31,380 nt of DNA from a virus. Both the position numbers and the translations under genes were made by a program. The stretch spans positions 1 to 31,380 of the IMG/VR virus record IMGVR_UViG_3300027906_000080; one strand, given 5' to 3'. This document shows positions 4,990-15,000 of the stretch, piece by piece (the stretch's first letter is position 1; each line of letters opens with the position of its first letter). A model generated the notes under the pieces. The model saw only the letters and a program-made list of their open reading frames with translations. It was not told where the DNA came from and made no database searches.

Positions 4990-6629
4990 TGTTCAGGAAT
5001 GATCGAACGAACCCTTCGGGAATTGTAGGAGGTTGGAAGGGTGGGCGTGATTTACAGCGCGGTAATCCTTCCACGGTAGTTTCTGATTGGTTGAATGGTG
5101 TAAGTGGCGGTCTTCCACCTACCGTGCCTCAAAATTTTAGACCAGCTCCTATTGGTGAGATATCAACTAAGGCTAAAGTGTGGGTGGTGACTGCACCAGC
5201 TTCTCCGGGTACTTCACCTATTATTGGTTACAAGTTTTATAAAAACGGCGTGTTAGCTCACACGAGTGTAGGTACTGGTTGGGCTGAAAGAACTTATACT
5301 CATACTGGTTGCACAACAGGAACTACGAGTACTTACACGGCTACTGCTTATAATGCTGTAGGCGAAGGACCTCACACTCCTTCAATTACACTTGCGAATC
5401 CAGCCGCACCAACAATAACAACGACTGGCACATCCACATGGTTTGGTACAGGAACACGAACTTACTCTGGTCAAAGTCAAGATGGTAATGGTTTTAATAC
5501 TATTCAGTTTAGGGGTTCAGGCTCATGGGCTATTAGCGCTAATCCTGACGATTCACCTGTAACAGCTATACTTATAGGTCCGGGTGGTGGCGCTTATTCA
5601 GGTTGGGGTGCCGGTGGCGGTGGTGGCGCTGGCGCTATGTATATTGCACACGAAAGAACAAATTGGGACATTGGCACAACAGGTGACGCTTTACATACTG
5701 TGGCATTAGGCGCAGGGCAAGCTTTCAACTCGACTAATAGAGGCACAGATAGCACTTGCACTAATTTGCATTACAACGGTTCAGGTTGGGATGATATTAC
5801 TTGCGCTGGTGGTGGAGGCGCTACAGATTACACTTCAAATAAAACTGGTTTAAATGGTTCTGGTGGTGCTGGCGCTAATGGTAACGCCGCCGCAGGTAGT
5901 CCTTTCGCGGCAGGTAGTTACACTGGATTTGCTGGTAGTAGTCTTGCTTTAACTCAAAGCGGCGCAAACGCAGATAAAGTACGTGGAGATGTAGTTTATA
6001 ACATGCATGGAGGCGACGGTGGCGACGGGGGTAGCCACGGTGTAGCAGGCTACGGTGGTTATTACGCTTACGTTGGCGGTCCCGGCGGTGGTGGAGGGGT
6101 GACAACTAGTGGCGGTAGTGATATAACCGGATTCGACGCTAATGGTTGGGGTACTAGCTTACCATCAGGATATGACGGTCTGGATGCTTACGGTTCCGGT
6201 AGCGGTAGTGTCTATATTTACGCTTACTCCCGATCCGGCGCTGGTGGTTATGTTTTTCAGGAACAAGAAGGTTTTGGTGGTATTGATACCAATAACGGTT
6301 CTTACAAATTTATTGGTGGGGCTGGGTATGGTGGTTCAGGTTCTGGTGTAGGAGCCGGATATTTTACTTCTCCTCCTCCTTACGGTAATGGGGCGCAGTC
6401 CCCAGTTTCGGGCGCTGGTGGTGGAGGTAGCGCAAAATGGACATTGGCTTACGGTCAGGTAACTTATACTTATCCTTACGGTTGGGATGCAGGCGGTACT
6501 TTTAGTTATTCTTCTGTATTTCATCATGGACTTGCTTATACGGGTAATGGTGCAGGGACAACAATGACTGGAACGGTAGCTGGTGGGAATGGGGGCGGTG
6601 GAGGCATGTACGTTAGGTTACACACCTAA
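4989..6629 (+). CDS. Fibre/adhesin with fibronectin-III domain and glycine-rich region, 546 aa
   Basis: After about 40 residues, an FN3-like domain spans roughly residues 43-140. Its features are PTVPQNFRPAPIG, PIIGYKFYKNGVL and TYTATAYNAVGEGPHTPSI. The rest (about 190-546) is extremely glycine-rich, with blocks of GGGG, GSGG and aromatic residues. Such regions belong to glycine-rich phage and cell-surface domains; in T4-like adhesins a comparable region forms polyglycine helices that bind the receptor. The protein is therefore probably the receptor-binding fibre. The start overlaps the previous stop by one base, and the stop overlaps the next ATG by one base. Confidence 0.75.
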   Translation: MFRNDRTNPSGIVGGWKGGRDLQRGNPSTVVSDWLNGVSGGLPPTVPQNFRPAPIGEISTKAKVWVVTAPASPGTSPIIGYKFYKNGVLAHTSVGTGWAERTYTHTGCTTGTTSTYTATAYNAVGEGPHTPSITLANPAAPTITTTGTSTWFGTGTRTYSGQSQDGNGFNTIQFRGSGSWAISANPDDSPVTAILIGPGGGAYSGWGAGGGGGAGAMYIAHERTNWDIGTTGDALHTVALGAGQAFNSTNRGTDSTCTNLHYNGSGWDDITCAGGGGATDYTSNKTGLNGSGGAGANGNAAAGSPFAAGSYTGFAGSSLALTQSGANADKVRGDVVYNMHGGDGGDGGSHGVAGYGGYYAYVGGPGGGGGVTTSGGSDITGFDANGWGTSLPSGYDGLDAYGSGSGSVYIYAYSRSGAGGYVFQEQEGFGGIDTNNGSYKFIGGAGYGGSGSGVGAGYFTSPPPYGNGAQSPVSGAGGGGSAKWTLAYGQVTYTYPYGWDAGGTFSYSSVFHHGLAYTGNGAGTTMTGTVAGGNGGGGGMYVRLHT

Positions 6630-7144
6630 TGGCTCATTTCGCTGAAGTAGATGAAAACAATATTGTTACTAAAGTCTTAATAGTTGGTAATGAAGTTCTT
6701 TTAGACGAAAACGATGTTGAGCAAGAATCATTAGGTATAGCGCATTTAAAAGAATTGTTTCCTGATTCCGGCACATGGCTTCAAACATCTTACGGAACTT
6801 TTCAAAACACACATATGTTTGGTGGAACACCGTTTAGAGGGAATTATGCGGGTGTGGGGATGAGATATAATCCTGACAAAAACAGGTTTGAGCATACACA
6901 ACCTTTTTATCCTTCGTGGGTTTTTGATGACGAAACAGGAACCAGTAAACCTCCTATTGACCAACCGGGAACAGCATGGTGGTGGGATGAAGATTTAGTT
7001 AGTTGGGAACGTGCAGAAGAACCGCCTTGGAATAGAGGTTGGAATGATGACACAGGATGGGACATAGGCACTCCTGATATGGAAAATTGGCCGGGAGTAA
7101 ATCATTATTGGGATGGAGATAAAGAAGAATGGATAGCGATGTAA
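6629..7144 (+). CDS. MAHFA-type phage structural protein, 171 aa
   Basis: The product starts MAHFAEVDENNIVTKVLIVG, followed by WLQTSYGTFQNTHMFGGTPF, RGNYAGVGMRYNPDKNRFE and FYPSWVFDDETG. This layout (MAHFA...NNIVT.V, G.W.QTSY, NYAG.G..YD/N...F, PSW) is a common family in marine phages, including cyanophages, where it lies among tail-fibre genes. No enzymatic motif is known for it. The C-terminal third is unusually rich in Trp, Asp and Glu (TAWWWDEDLVSWERAEEPPW). The family match is by memory of the pattern. A fibre-associated role follows from position. Confidence 0.7.
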   Translation: MAHFAEVDENNIVTKVLIVGNEVLLDENDVEQESLGIAHLKELFPDSGTWLQTSYGTFQNTHMFGGTPFRGNYAGVGMRYNPDKNRFEHTQPFYPSWVFDDETGTSKPPIDQPGTAWWWDEDLVSWERAEEPPWNRGWNDDTGWDIGTPDMENWPGVNHYWDGDKEEWIAM

Positions 7145-7765
7145 ATGGCTATCGACTATCGCCAATCAGGGGTAGATTACAGAAACACTACCCACAACTA
7201 TGATGGTAATGAACAACCTGTTTTAACTGCTTCGCTTTCAAGCTCTGCTTCTTTAACAGCGGTCATAGTGGAGGAAGCGTCGATAGCTTCAGCTATATCT
7301 AGTGCCGCTTCAATATCGACAACTTTAACTGCTACTACGGCTTTAGGCGCGGCGGTTTCTTCTTCAGCTTCGATAACAGCCGTTATCGTAGAGGAAGCTT
7401 CTATCGCTTCAGCTATTTCAAGTTCTGCTTCTGTAACTCCAGCTATAAACATGAACACGTTTATAGCTTCTGCTTTGTCTTCAACAGCATCAAAGGTTAC
7501 AGTTATTATCGAAGAGGCTTCTATAGCGTCTGCTCTCACAGCAACGGCGACTGTTTCAGCGGCGATTGTCAGAGATCAGCCTGTAGAGGCTTCGCTTTCA
7601 GCGGTGTTATCGACAGCTACTCTTATCATTGAGGAAGCTTTAATAGCGGCGGCTTTAACTTCGACAGCTAGTGTGACTACTGTGATTCGGTTAAAATTCC
7701 CTCAACCTGCTGTCACACTCTCGAAATCTTTACACCATGATGTTACTCTTGAAGTAACGTCTTAG
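7145..7765 (+). CDS. Repeat protein with 20-residue tandem repeats, 206 aa
   Basis: An N-terminal head (MAIDYRQSGVDYRNTTHNYD) is followed by seven tandem 20-residue units from residue 35 to 174 and a partial eighth unit. Typical units are ASLTAVIVEEASIASAISSA and ASITAVIVEEASIASAISSS. Units are rich in Ala, Ser, Ile and Val, with an EE pair in the best-preserved copies. Alternating small and beta-branched residues suggest a beta-solenoid or fibrous shaft. The N-terminal 'YRQSGV.Y......YDG' pattern occurs in other phage surface proteins. It starts directly after the previous stop codon with no spacer. Function is inferred as a virion surface or fibre component. Confidence 0.6.
   Translation: MAIDYRQSGVDYRNTTHNYDGNEQPVLTASLSSSASLTAVIVEEASIASAISSAASISTTLTATTALGAAVSSSASITAVIVEEASIASAISSSASVTPAINMNTFIASALSSTASKVTVIIEEASIASALTATATVSAAIVRDQPVEASLSAVLSTATLIIEEALIAAALTSTASVTTVIRLKFPQPAVTLSKSLHHDVTLEVTS
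7247..7693 (+). repeat. Tandem 60-bp coding repeat (seven copies plus a partial copy)
   Basis: The 20-residue protein repeat corresponds to a 60-bp DNA period in phase with the frame. Copies 1, 3 and 5 are most alike at the protein level (each with VEEASIASA or IEEASIASA). Copies 2, 4, 6 and 7 have diverged. Confidence 0.65.
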
Positions 7766-7773
7766 GAGATTTA

Positions 7774-8061
7774 ATGGCAACATACGATAACGGAGATCAG
7801 GTACGTGTAACTGGGAATTTCACAACTGCGGGAACATTAGCTGACCCTACAGGAGATGCGGCAGGTATAACTATTACTTGGCGTAAACCTTCAGGTGGGA
7901 CAGATGCCACGCCTTCAGCTACAAAAAGTTCAACAGGTATCTATTATGTTGACCTGACTTTAACTGAGGCAGGTGTGCATACAGTAAAATTCCAAGGGGA
8001 TGAAGGAGTTATAGCGGCGAGTATTGTAGAGTTAGAAGTACAACCATCAGTATTCGATTAA
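7774..8061 (+). CDS. Small Ig-like beta-sandwich phage protein, 95 aa
   Basis: AGGAG five bases before ATG 7774 supports the start. The sequence (DNGDQVRVTGNFTTAGTLAD, ITITWRKPSGGTD, STGIYYVDLTLTEAGVHTVK, then a strand ending SIVELEV) has the strand pattern of an immunoglobulin-like fold. It resembles small 'D.G..V.V...F...G...DPT..' proteins encoded beside phage terminase or head genes. It may decorate the capsid or a fibre. The next gene begins directly after its stop codon. Confidence 0.6.
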   Translation: MATYDNGDQVRVTGNFTTAGTLADPTGDAAGITITWRKPSGGTDATPSATKSSTGIYYVDLTLTEAGVHTVKFQGDEGVIAASIVELEVQPSVFD

Positions 8062-9750
8062 ATGGCTAACGCATCAAAAGACAAAGGCATCCTTAACAGG
8101 AAAGTATTCTTAGAATCATTAGAGAATAATGGGAAAGTTGCTGATGCTCTTATAGCTACTGGGGTAACACGATCCGCTTATGAGAAGTGGAGGCAAAGAT
8201 TCCCAGACTTCGCCGCAAAAGCTGATGCTATACGACTCAACTTTCATAATGAGAAGCCTGATAAGGATATACCAGCATTTGAGCATTTCAGATCAGAATA
8301 CTTCGGGCATATGTCTCCGTGGTTTCATCTACGCGCTATAGACGCATACGAAAATACACCTCCCGGAAACTTAACGCTTATCTTGTGGCCACCTGAACAC
8401 GGTAAAACAACACTTGCTGAGGATTATTTCTGTTACAAACTTGCAACTAACCCTGAGTTTCGTATCACAGTAGGTTCAGAGGGACAGGATATGGCTAGGA
8501 AAATCCTTGGTCGTATCCGTACTCGTATGGAACCAACTGGGCCATTCCCGTTATATGTAGCGAAATATGGTCCTTTTGTTCCACAGAATGCATCTGGTAG
8601 AAAAACTGCACAAGCATGGGGAGCGGATTATTTCAACGTTTTCAAAAAGTCTGCACACGATGAGCGTGACTATTCGATGGTTTCTTTAGGTTGGAGGTCG
8701 AAGATCGCTGGTACACGTACTGACCATCTACATATTGATGATATTCAGTCTCGTGTGTCGTTGAATCTAACTGAACAGATGTTCGAGATTTTCCGACAGG
8801 ACTGGTTGACCCGTCCGGGAGAGAATGGTCGAACAAGTATTAATGGTACTCGTGTAGGTGAAGATGACTTCTATGAGCGTGTGATGACTGAGATAGATGA
8901 AGATATTCTTAGAGTTATTCGTTTCCCTGCCATAGTACAAAACGATGATGATGAACCTGAACCTTTGTGGCCTGAGATGTTTTCTATGGAAGCTCTCGAC
9001 AGGATTCGTCGTAAGGTTGGTGAAGAAGCATGGTCACGTAACTACATGCAGGAGCCTACAAGTTCTTTAGCGGCAACATTTAATGATGAATCTATTAAGA
9101 AATGTTTGAATCCGTTACGTTCCACATTGCATGATCCTCCTAAAGACTGCACTGTTTACATCGGTGTTGACCCTGCGTTGGGTGGAATGAATTGTGTCAT
9201 GGCGGCTACACCACATGAGGGCAAGTTGAAGATACTTTTCTTACGTGAGGATCAAGGATTAACTAGGAATGAGCAGATACTTCAGGTAGTCGAGGAAGCG
9301 ATTTTACGCTGTCAGAAGAACGGTGCGTCTGTATCTGATGTGGTTATTGAAGCGATGGTGTTTCAGAAAGGGTTGTCTCGTGATGAACGTCTTATAGAGA
9401 TGACTGAACGGTATGGGTTCAGAGTCAGGGAACATCTGACAGGTGTGAACAAATATGATGAAACTATTGGTATACCTTCTATGGCTTTATCGTTCATGCG
9501 CGGGGAAATAGACATAGCTTACGCTGACGATCCTGTTACTAGGCATCAAGCTGATGAGCTTATAAGACAGCTTAAATCATGGCGACCTCTGGTAAGAGGT
9601 ACTAAATTGAGGCAAGACAGGGTGATGGCGTTGTGGTTTATATGGATTCTTTGGAGACAAAGAAAACAAGCTTTTGACGTAGACTCTTCACAATTTAACT
9701 TTAAGGCACTACCTTATAATAAGACACGTTCTAAAATTGGAGCATATTAG
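8062..9750 (+). CDS. terL: Terminase large subunit (TerL) with N-terminal helix-turn-helix, 562 aa
   Basis: TerL is the ATP-driven DNA-packaging motor and headful or end-cutting nuclease. The Walker A motif is WPPEHGKTT (residues 109-117) and Walker B is HLHIDDI (about 222-228). The C-terminal RNase H-like nuclease domain has YIGVDPALGG (D370), VVIEAM (E430) and RQDRVMALWF (D519), the expected acidic triad. Residues 12-55 (KVFLESLENNGKVADALIAT..VTRSAYEKWRQRFPDF) form a helix-turn-helix like those in small terminases. No separate small subunit is seen in the window, so this domain may help recognise DNA. The gene starts directly after the previous stop. The portal gene overlaps its end. Confidence 0.92.
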   Translation: MANASKDKGILNRKVFLESLENNGKVADALIATGVTRSAYEKWRQRFPDFAAKADAIRLNFHNEKPDKDIPAFEHFRSEYFGHMSPWFHLRAIDAYENTPPGNLTLILWPPEHGKTTLAEDYFCYKLATNPEFRITVGSEGQDMARKILGRIRTRMEPTGPFPLYVAKYGPFVPQNASGRKTAQAWGADYFNVFKKSAHDERDYSMVSLGWRSKIAGTRTDHLHIDDIQSRVSLNLTEQMFEIFRQDWLTRPGENGRTSINGTRVGEDDFYERVMTEIDEDILRVIRFPAIVQNDDDEPEPLWPEMFSMEALDRIRRKVGEEAWSRNYMQEPTSSLAATFNDESIKKCLNPLRSTLHDPPKDCTVYIGVDPALGGMNCVMAATPHEGKLKILFLREDQGLTRNEQILQVVEEAILRCQKNGASVSDVVIEAMVFQKGLSRDERLIEMTERYGFRVREHLTGVNKYDETIGIPSMALSFMRGEIDIAYADDPVTRHQADELIRQLKSWRPLVRGTKLRQDRVMALWFIWILWRQRKQAFDVDSSQFNFKALPYNKTRSKIGAY

Positions 9751-11579
9751 TGGCGTATTCTTTTGAGGAAATAGTCGGAATAGTCCGACAGAGACAAGAC
9801 ATTCAGTCGCCTTTGTTATCAAAGATGATTGATATTAAAGAAAGGTATAACGGCGATTATGTTATACCTCTTCCTTCTATGGACGAAGAACCTGTTCTTC
9901 CACCATTAACTCCATCTTTGATCTCTGAGAATATTGATGCTGTAGCTCAAAGAGCCGCATCAGTAACCCCGTATATAGGTTGCCCTGCTGTTGACCCTAG
10001 CAAAGAACGTGGTAAAAGATCGAGACAATATGCTGATATTCGTAAACGTGCGCTTGCCGCTACTTGGTATCAGAATAAATACAAGTTAAAGATGCGTCGC
10101 GCTTACCGGCATCTCGCTGGTTACGCGACTACTGCTCTTGTAGTAAACCCCGATTTCAAAACAGGTATGCCTAAGATAGAGGTTCGTGACCCACTTGGCG
10201 TTTATCCTGAACCATCCGCGGCTGAGAATTATGATATTCCACGTAACTGTGCTTTCGTGTATGGCAAATCAGGTGATTGGTTAAGAGCTAACTATCCTGC
10301 TTCACGAGATGAAAATGGTGGACCGATAGCATCCGATAATAACGCACGGCAAGAACTATGGGATTGCTGTGAATGGATAGACGAGGAAGATATCGTCATC
10401 GGAATAATGGGACCACGTTACAATCATTTCAACCAAACGTACCCTTATCACAGCACACAGTTGGAACTGTCAAGGTATAAGAATCTTGCAGGGATGCCTT
10501 GTGTGATAACTCCGGGTCGTGTCACATTAGATAAAATTTCTTCTTCAGTATCGAACGTCGTTGGGATGGTCGATCTTATGGCAAAACTAATGGCACTTGA
10601 ACTCATAGCCCAAGAGAAAGCAATCTTCCCAGATCGCTACATCATCGGACGTTCGGGGCAAGTACCGATGATAGTAGGAGGTGAATGGAAAGATGGCAGG
10701 GAAGGCGAAGTTAATGTTCTCCTCGACGCGGAAGGGATCGGAGAGCTTAGAGGATCACCTGACCAGAATACGAACATCGCCATCGATAGGCTCGAACGTA
10801 ACGCCCGCGTATCGACAGGTACGGTTCCCCAAATTGGGGGAGAGAGTTATGGCGCTCTTCGCACTGGTAGGGGCATTGACGCTCTTATGGGTGCCGCTCT
10901 TGATCCAAGGATACAAGAACTTCAAGAGATCATGGAAGGACATCTTCCCCATCTAAACGAATGCTTATTCGCTACGTACAAAGGGTATTGGGGTAACAAG
11001 ACAGTATCTACATACACTGGTTACGCAGGCGACTTCGGACAAGTTGAGTTCACACCTAATGAACATTTTGAAACATTCGACAACGTAGTATCTCACTCAG
11101 TTCCGGGAGCAGATGTTCAGGGTACAACTATTCAGCTTGGACAGTTGTTGCAGATGAAAGGTATAAGCCTTGCAACATTTAGAACAAAGCATCCGTTTAT
11201 TGAAGATCCTGAAGCTGAAGGTAGAAGGGTTGACGAGGAACAATTAGAGGAAGCTGTTATGGCTGGTATACAACAGCAAGCAGTTCAAGGTACACTCCCT
11301 ATAATCTATATTGCTAAGATAGAGAAGTTCCGTAAAAAAGGATTTGATATTTTTGAATCTATCCAGAAAGCCGACGAAGAGATTCGGAAAGAACAAGCGG
11401 CGGCGGCTCCCCCTCCAGAAGAAGGACAAGTAATGGCTCCTGAAGAAGCGATGGGATTAGCTGGTCCACCTCAAGCGATACCACCTGAAGCAATGGCGGC
11501 TAGCGGTGCTACCCCACAACAAGGTTCACCACAAGCGGCTATGGCTCAAATGCAACAAGCGTTAATGGCAGGTGGCTAA
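9750..11579 (+). CDS. Portal protein, 609 aa
   Basis: The start is GTG at 9750, overlapping the TAG of terL by one base (TAGTG). The N-terminal part (ISENIDAVAQRAASVTPYIG, RRAYRHLAGYATTALVV, IEVRDPLGVYPEP), with a long helical central part and a segment around SGQVPMIVGGEW, fits the SPP1-gp6-type portals common in actinobacteriophages. The portal forms the dodecameric channel at one capsid vertex and docks the TerL motor. The last 75 or so residues are Ala/Pro/Gln-rich and probably disordered. Position directly after terL strongly supports the call. Confidence 0.85.
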   Translation: MAYSFEEIVGIVRQRQDIQSPLLSKMIDIKERYNGDYVIPLPSMDEEPVLPPLTPSLISENIDAVAQRAASVTPYIGCPAVDPSKERGKRSRQYADIRKRALAATWYQNKYKLKMRRAYRHLAGYATTALVVNPDFKTGMPKIEVRDPLGVYPEPSAAENYDIPRNCAFVYGKSGDWLRANYPASRDENGGPIASDNNARQELWDCCEWIDEEDIVIGIMGPRYNHFNQTYPYHSTQLELSRYKNLAGMPCVITPGRVTLDKISSSVSNVVGMVDLMAKLMALELIAQEKAIFPDRYIIGRSGQVPMIVGGEWKDGREGEVNVLLDAEGIGELRGSPDQNTNIAIDRLERNARVSTGTVPQIGGESYGALRTGRGIDALMGAALDPRIQELQEIMEGHLPHLNECLFATYKGYWGNKTVSTYTGYAGDFGQVEFTPNEHFETFDNVVSHSVPGADVQGTTIQLGQLLQMKGISLATFRTKHPFIEDPEAEGRRVDEEQLEEAVMAGIQQQAVQGTLPIIYIAKIEKFRKKGFDIFESIQKADEEIRKEQAAAAPPPEEGQVMAPEEAMGLAGPPQAIPPEAMAASGATPQQGSPQAAMAQMQQALMAGG

Positions 11580-12013
11580 TGGCAAGAACAATACCTAAAC
11601 CGGATATGGCAGGTGGAGCGCAACCAGCGAAGACTGATCCTAATGTAGTTTATGGTCAAGGTGGAGCTAACGTAGCGGCTCAGAATGAGATTCCTTTACC
11701 AGATTCTAGAGGGATTCCAAGAACCGTAGGTGGGACTGCTGAACAAGGACAAGTAACTCAACCTCCTTCAAATGCTTTAGAAGCGGCATCAGCATATCAA
11801 CCTAATGTTATGCCTATGAACGCTCCTGATGACCAACCTGATATGGATGTAACTGCTGGTCTTATGCGTAACTCTATGCGCCCTGAAGAAATTGAAAGCA
11901 GGAGGAATCAGATAGTTGAAGCAGAATTAGTTTCACGTATGGCGGCTGTGTCAGGAGATCCTTATCTTATTAATGCCGCAGAACGTCAGCGGGCTATCAG
12001 TAGAGCGCTTTAA
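11579..12013 (+). CDS. Small disordered protein between portal and giant protein, 144 aa
   Basis: The ATG overlaps the portal stop by one base (TAATG) and the stop overlaps the giant gene's ATG by one base. The first 90 residues are rich in Pro, Gly, Ala and Gln (PKPDMAGGAQPAKTD...), with no predicted fold. The C-terminal 45 residues (MRPEEIESRRNQIVEAELVS...) form a charged helix. A scaffold-like, head-completion or portal-associated function fits the position, but no motif proves any of these. I do not recognise a family. Confidence 0.6.
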   Translation: MARTIPKPDMAGGAQPAKTDPNVVYGQGGANVAAQNEIPLPDSRGIPRTVGGTAEQGQVTQPPSNALEAASAYQPNVMPMNAPDDQPDMDVTAGLMRNSMRPEEIESRRNQIVEAELVSRMAAVSGDPYLINAAERQRAISRAL

Positions 12014-15000
12014 TGGTTGAAAAATTAGGAGCAGGACCCGGACGAGGGGTCACTTCTGGACGTAGTGCAACACGCATTTATGGTAATAACAATAAGTATA
12101 CGCAAGCACAATCCATGGAAGATGAACGTCTTGCTATGCGTTGGCGTATGCTTGAACTTACAGGATTACAAAGTTTCAGCGATCAGTATGCTTCAATAGG
12201 GCTTGATCTAGTTCGTAGTCCTATGGACGATCAGCAAATCCAGAATGCGTTAGCGGCGGCTGTTGAAACAGAAGCTATTCCTAAAATGGTTAAACACATG
12301 AGAGGTTTAACCGACGATGGTCAAGACGCGATGTATATGAGTTTAGCTCCTGCTACTCAAAAAGTGTTGAGTTCAAATGGTTACGTACCACCAAATCTGA
12401 AAGCAGATGACGATTGGTGGAACCCATTTGATTGGGATGATATAGCGGGGAAAGCAATTAAACCTATAAGCATTCCTTTACAAATAGCGATGGCTCCATT
12501 CAGATATGGTTTAGCTCCTGTTGTACGTGGTGTGTGGGAAGGCATGGAAAAGAGTATGAGGTTGGGCTTACGTGTCCAACGGTCACTTGCTATGCAGTAT
12601 GAAGCTAATTTGGCTAAAACTAGCGGTGGCTTTAAAGGTCATTTCAGCGCAATGCGAAGCAGTAACTTAACAAATTTTAAAGAGAATTGGAAAAACGCAG
12701 AGTTTGAAAAAGCTTCGTTTACGAATAAAGCTAGAGAAGGCGCACAAGATTTATTAGACGACGAAGATTACCAAATTTTAATGGGTACTCTCAGACATGA
12801 AGGTAACTTCACAAAAGCCGCTACTGACTATTTTAAAGAAAGAGCGAAAGCAGAAGGTAACCCTGATCCAGAAGGTGCTGGGATTCTTGGTTTACACAAC
12901 TGGTTAGATAAAGGAAGTGTCAATACTAGAGAGTGGCTAACGGCGGCAGAAACTTTGCAACGTGGAAGTGTTGAAGCTGGTGCAATGTCTGTGCGTCAAT
13001 ATGATAGAACTTTAAGAACTCTGCATTTAACAGCATTAGATAATATGCGTATGCCTTTGACTGGATGGAATGTTGGCAACATGGGGCGTACAGGCGCGGC
13101 TGTAGGCGGGACTTTATTTTCCGCAGTTATGTTTGATCCTGTTACATGGGGAACGTTGGGTTACAGCGCTGTAATTAAAGGCGCGAGAATAGGTTTAACC
13201 GCGGCAGGTGCGGCGCAACATGCAGTTAAAATACGATCTTTGTATGAGATGTCTTCTGCTCATAGGGCTGTAAGACTTTTAGGAAGAAGCGAACAAACTC
13301 GTGAAAACGCTAAAGAAATTATTGTTGGTCTTAGAACAGTTAAAGGGAAAAAAACACCTGAACAGTTATTGAAAACTAAAGGTCGTGTAAAAGGTGTATT
13401 AAAACCTAAAAATTTACAAAAAGAACGCAACGCTTACATCGACGATTTTGAACCTAATTGGTTGGGTAGAACACCTTTCTATTTAAATCGACAACTAAAG
13501 CATATTGAAAAGAACATAGAAATGATTATGGATCATTTCGCCGCGCATGATGTATGGCTAAAAACAAACCAGTTATACAACTTGAACGGAATGAAAAATA
13601 TTGACAGCATAGATCCGTTAATTGATTTAGTTTCCAAACAGCCAAAACTTAACGGGCTTATAGAAGATCTCAAGCGTTACCACAACGCTATGAAACATTC
13701 AGGTATGAATGTAGATGATTATGATTTGATGCCAGCAGGGTTAAAAGTACCGGCAGAGTCAGTACCTTTAAGAGTTAAACAACCCGGATTAGATGAATGG
13801 GATGGTGTTTGGGCGTACCTTCAAAGCGAAAACGGTTTACGTGCTTTGTCTGCCACACCGTTTGGTAGAGCAGGTTTAGCTGGAAGAACAGAAAAATTCT
13901 TTTTCCCTAGGCTTACAAAAGCGTCGCAGATGCGTATCAATGTTCGTAAAGGTATGAATGTTTTCCTTGATAAAGCGGCATACAAGATGAAAGAAGTACA
14001 CCCGTTAGCTTTCGCACAGTCTGTTAATACTATGCGTACTGTACGCCAAGTTGGTCTTGTTAATAATTTATTTAAAAGAATACATAGTGTTAAAGGAGCG
14101 GCTGATGCATTTGATTTTAAAAACCCAGCTTCTGTTAAACGATTAACTCCAAATGATTTGATGGACGTTTTAGAAAGTACGGCTTCTAACGTCGGGCATA
14201 TAGCGGAACAAGGTGGTAGAGGCCCATCGTTTAATGAGACTAAACGAATTTTATCTCAATACGATTTAACGTCTGGTGATCTTCAAATCCTTAAAGATGC
14301 TTTTGTAAGAGATGTAGATTTAATGACCGAACAGGTTTATCAAGCCTATCAGAATCTAAAAAATGGTATCGAACCACAGGGTCTTGATCCAGATGTAGTT
14401 GAACTTGTTAGAAATGATTTACCTCAGTTCTCTGATTTCTTCACAGTACATACTGACAGATTTGGTGTTATCCGTTTCGATAAAGAAGGAAGAGCTATCT
14501 TCCCTAAGACTCGTGGCTTCATGCGTGGTGCGCGTCAAATGACAGCGAATCGTAAAAGCGCTATCGAAGGGAATGCTGGTAGTGCGAATGCGTCAAATGC
14601 TTTACCTAATCTAATTGAAACTTTAGCTCAAAAAACATGGGATGAAATAGCTGATGAAGGTATTGCTTTAACTGGTGCGAATACGCCTAGATTTAGAATG
14701 TTGCAAAATGCTGGATATGCAACACCAGCACAACTAATAGACGCAATAGAAACAAGTGGATACAGAAGTGTTGTTAGCAACCTTAATAAACAATCAGCCG
14801 CTAATATGGGCAGAAAAATAAAAGTAGCAGATCTTAAAAGCTTTATAAAAGATCAGTTAGGGATAGTGGTAAAGGAAAGACAATACTATGATTCTTTCGG
14901 TTCTATAACAGATAAAGGACTCGAAGTTGGTTACGCTCTTCTTTACCATCCGGTACGTTTAGCTGACAAACTTACAAAGATGGCTCCCCGTAAAGGGCAT

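Noticed and set aside
5875-6105. Minus-strand Arg/His-rich frame opposite the glycine-rich fibre
   Set aside because: Composition is that expected of the complement of Gly codons; no start signal.
7198-7539. Minus-strand frame opposite the repeat protein
   Set aside because: It is the mirror of the Ala/Ser repeat coding sequence, has no ribosome site and opposes a chained operon gene.
10681-10956. Plus-strand frame inside the portal gene
   Set aside because: It is out of frame with the well-supported portal protein, has no similarity to anything recognised and no neighbouring-gene junction.
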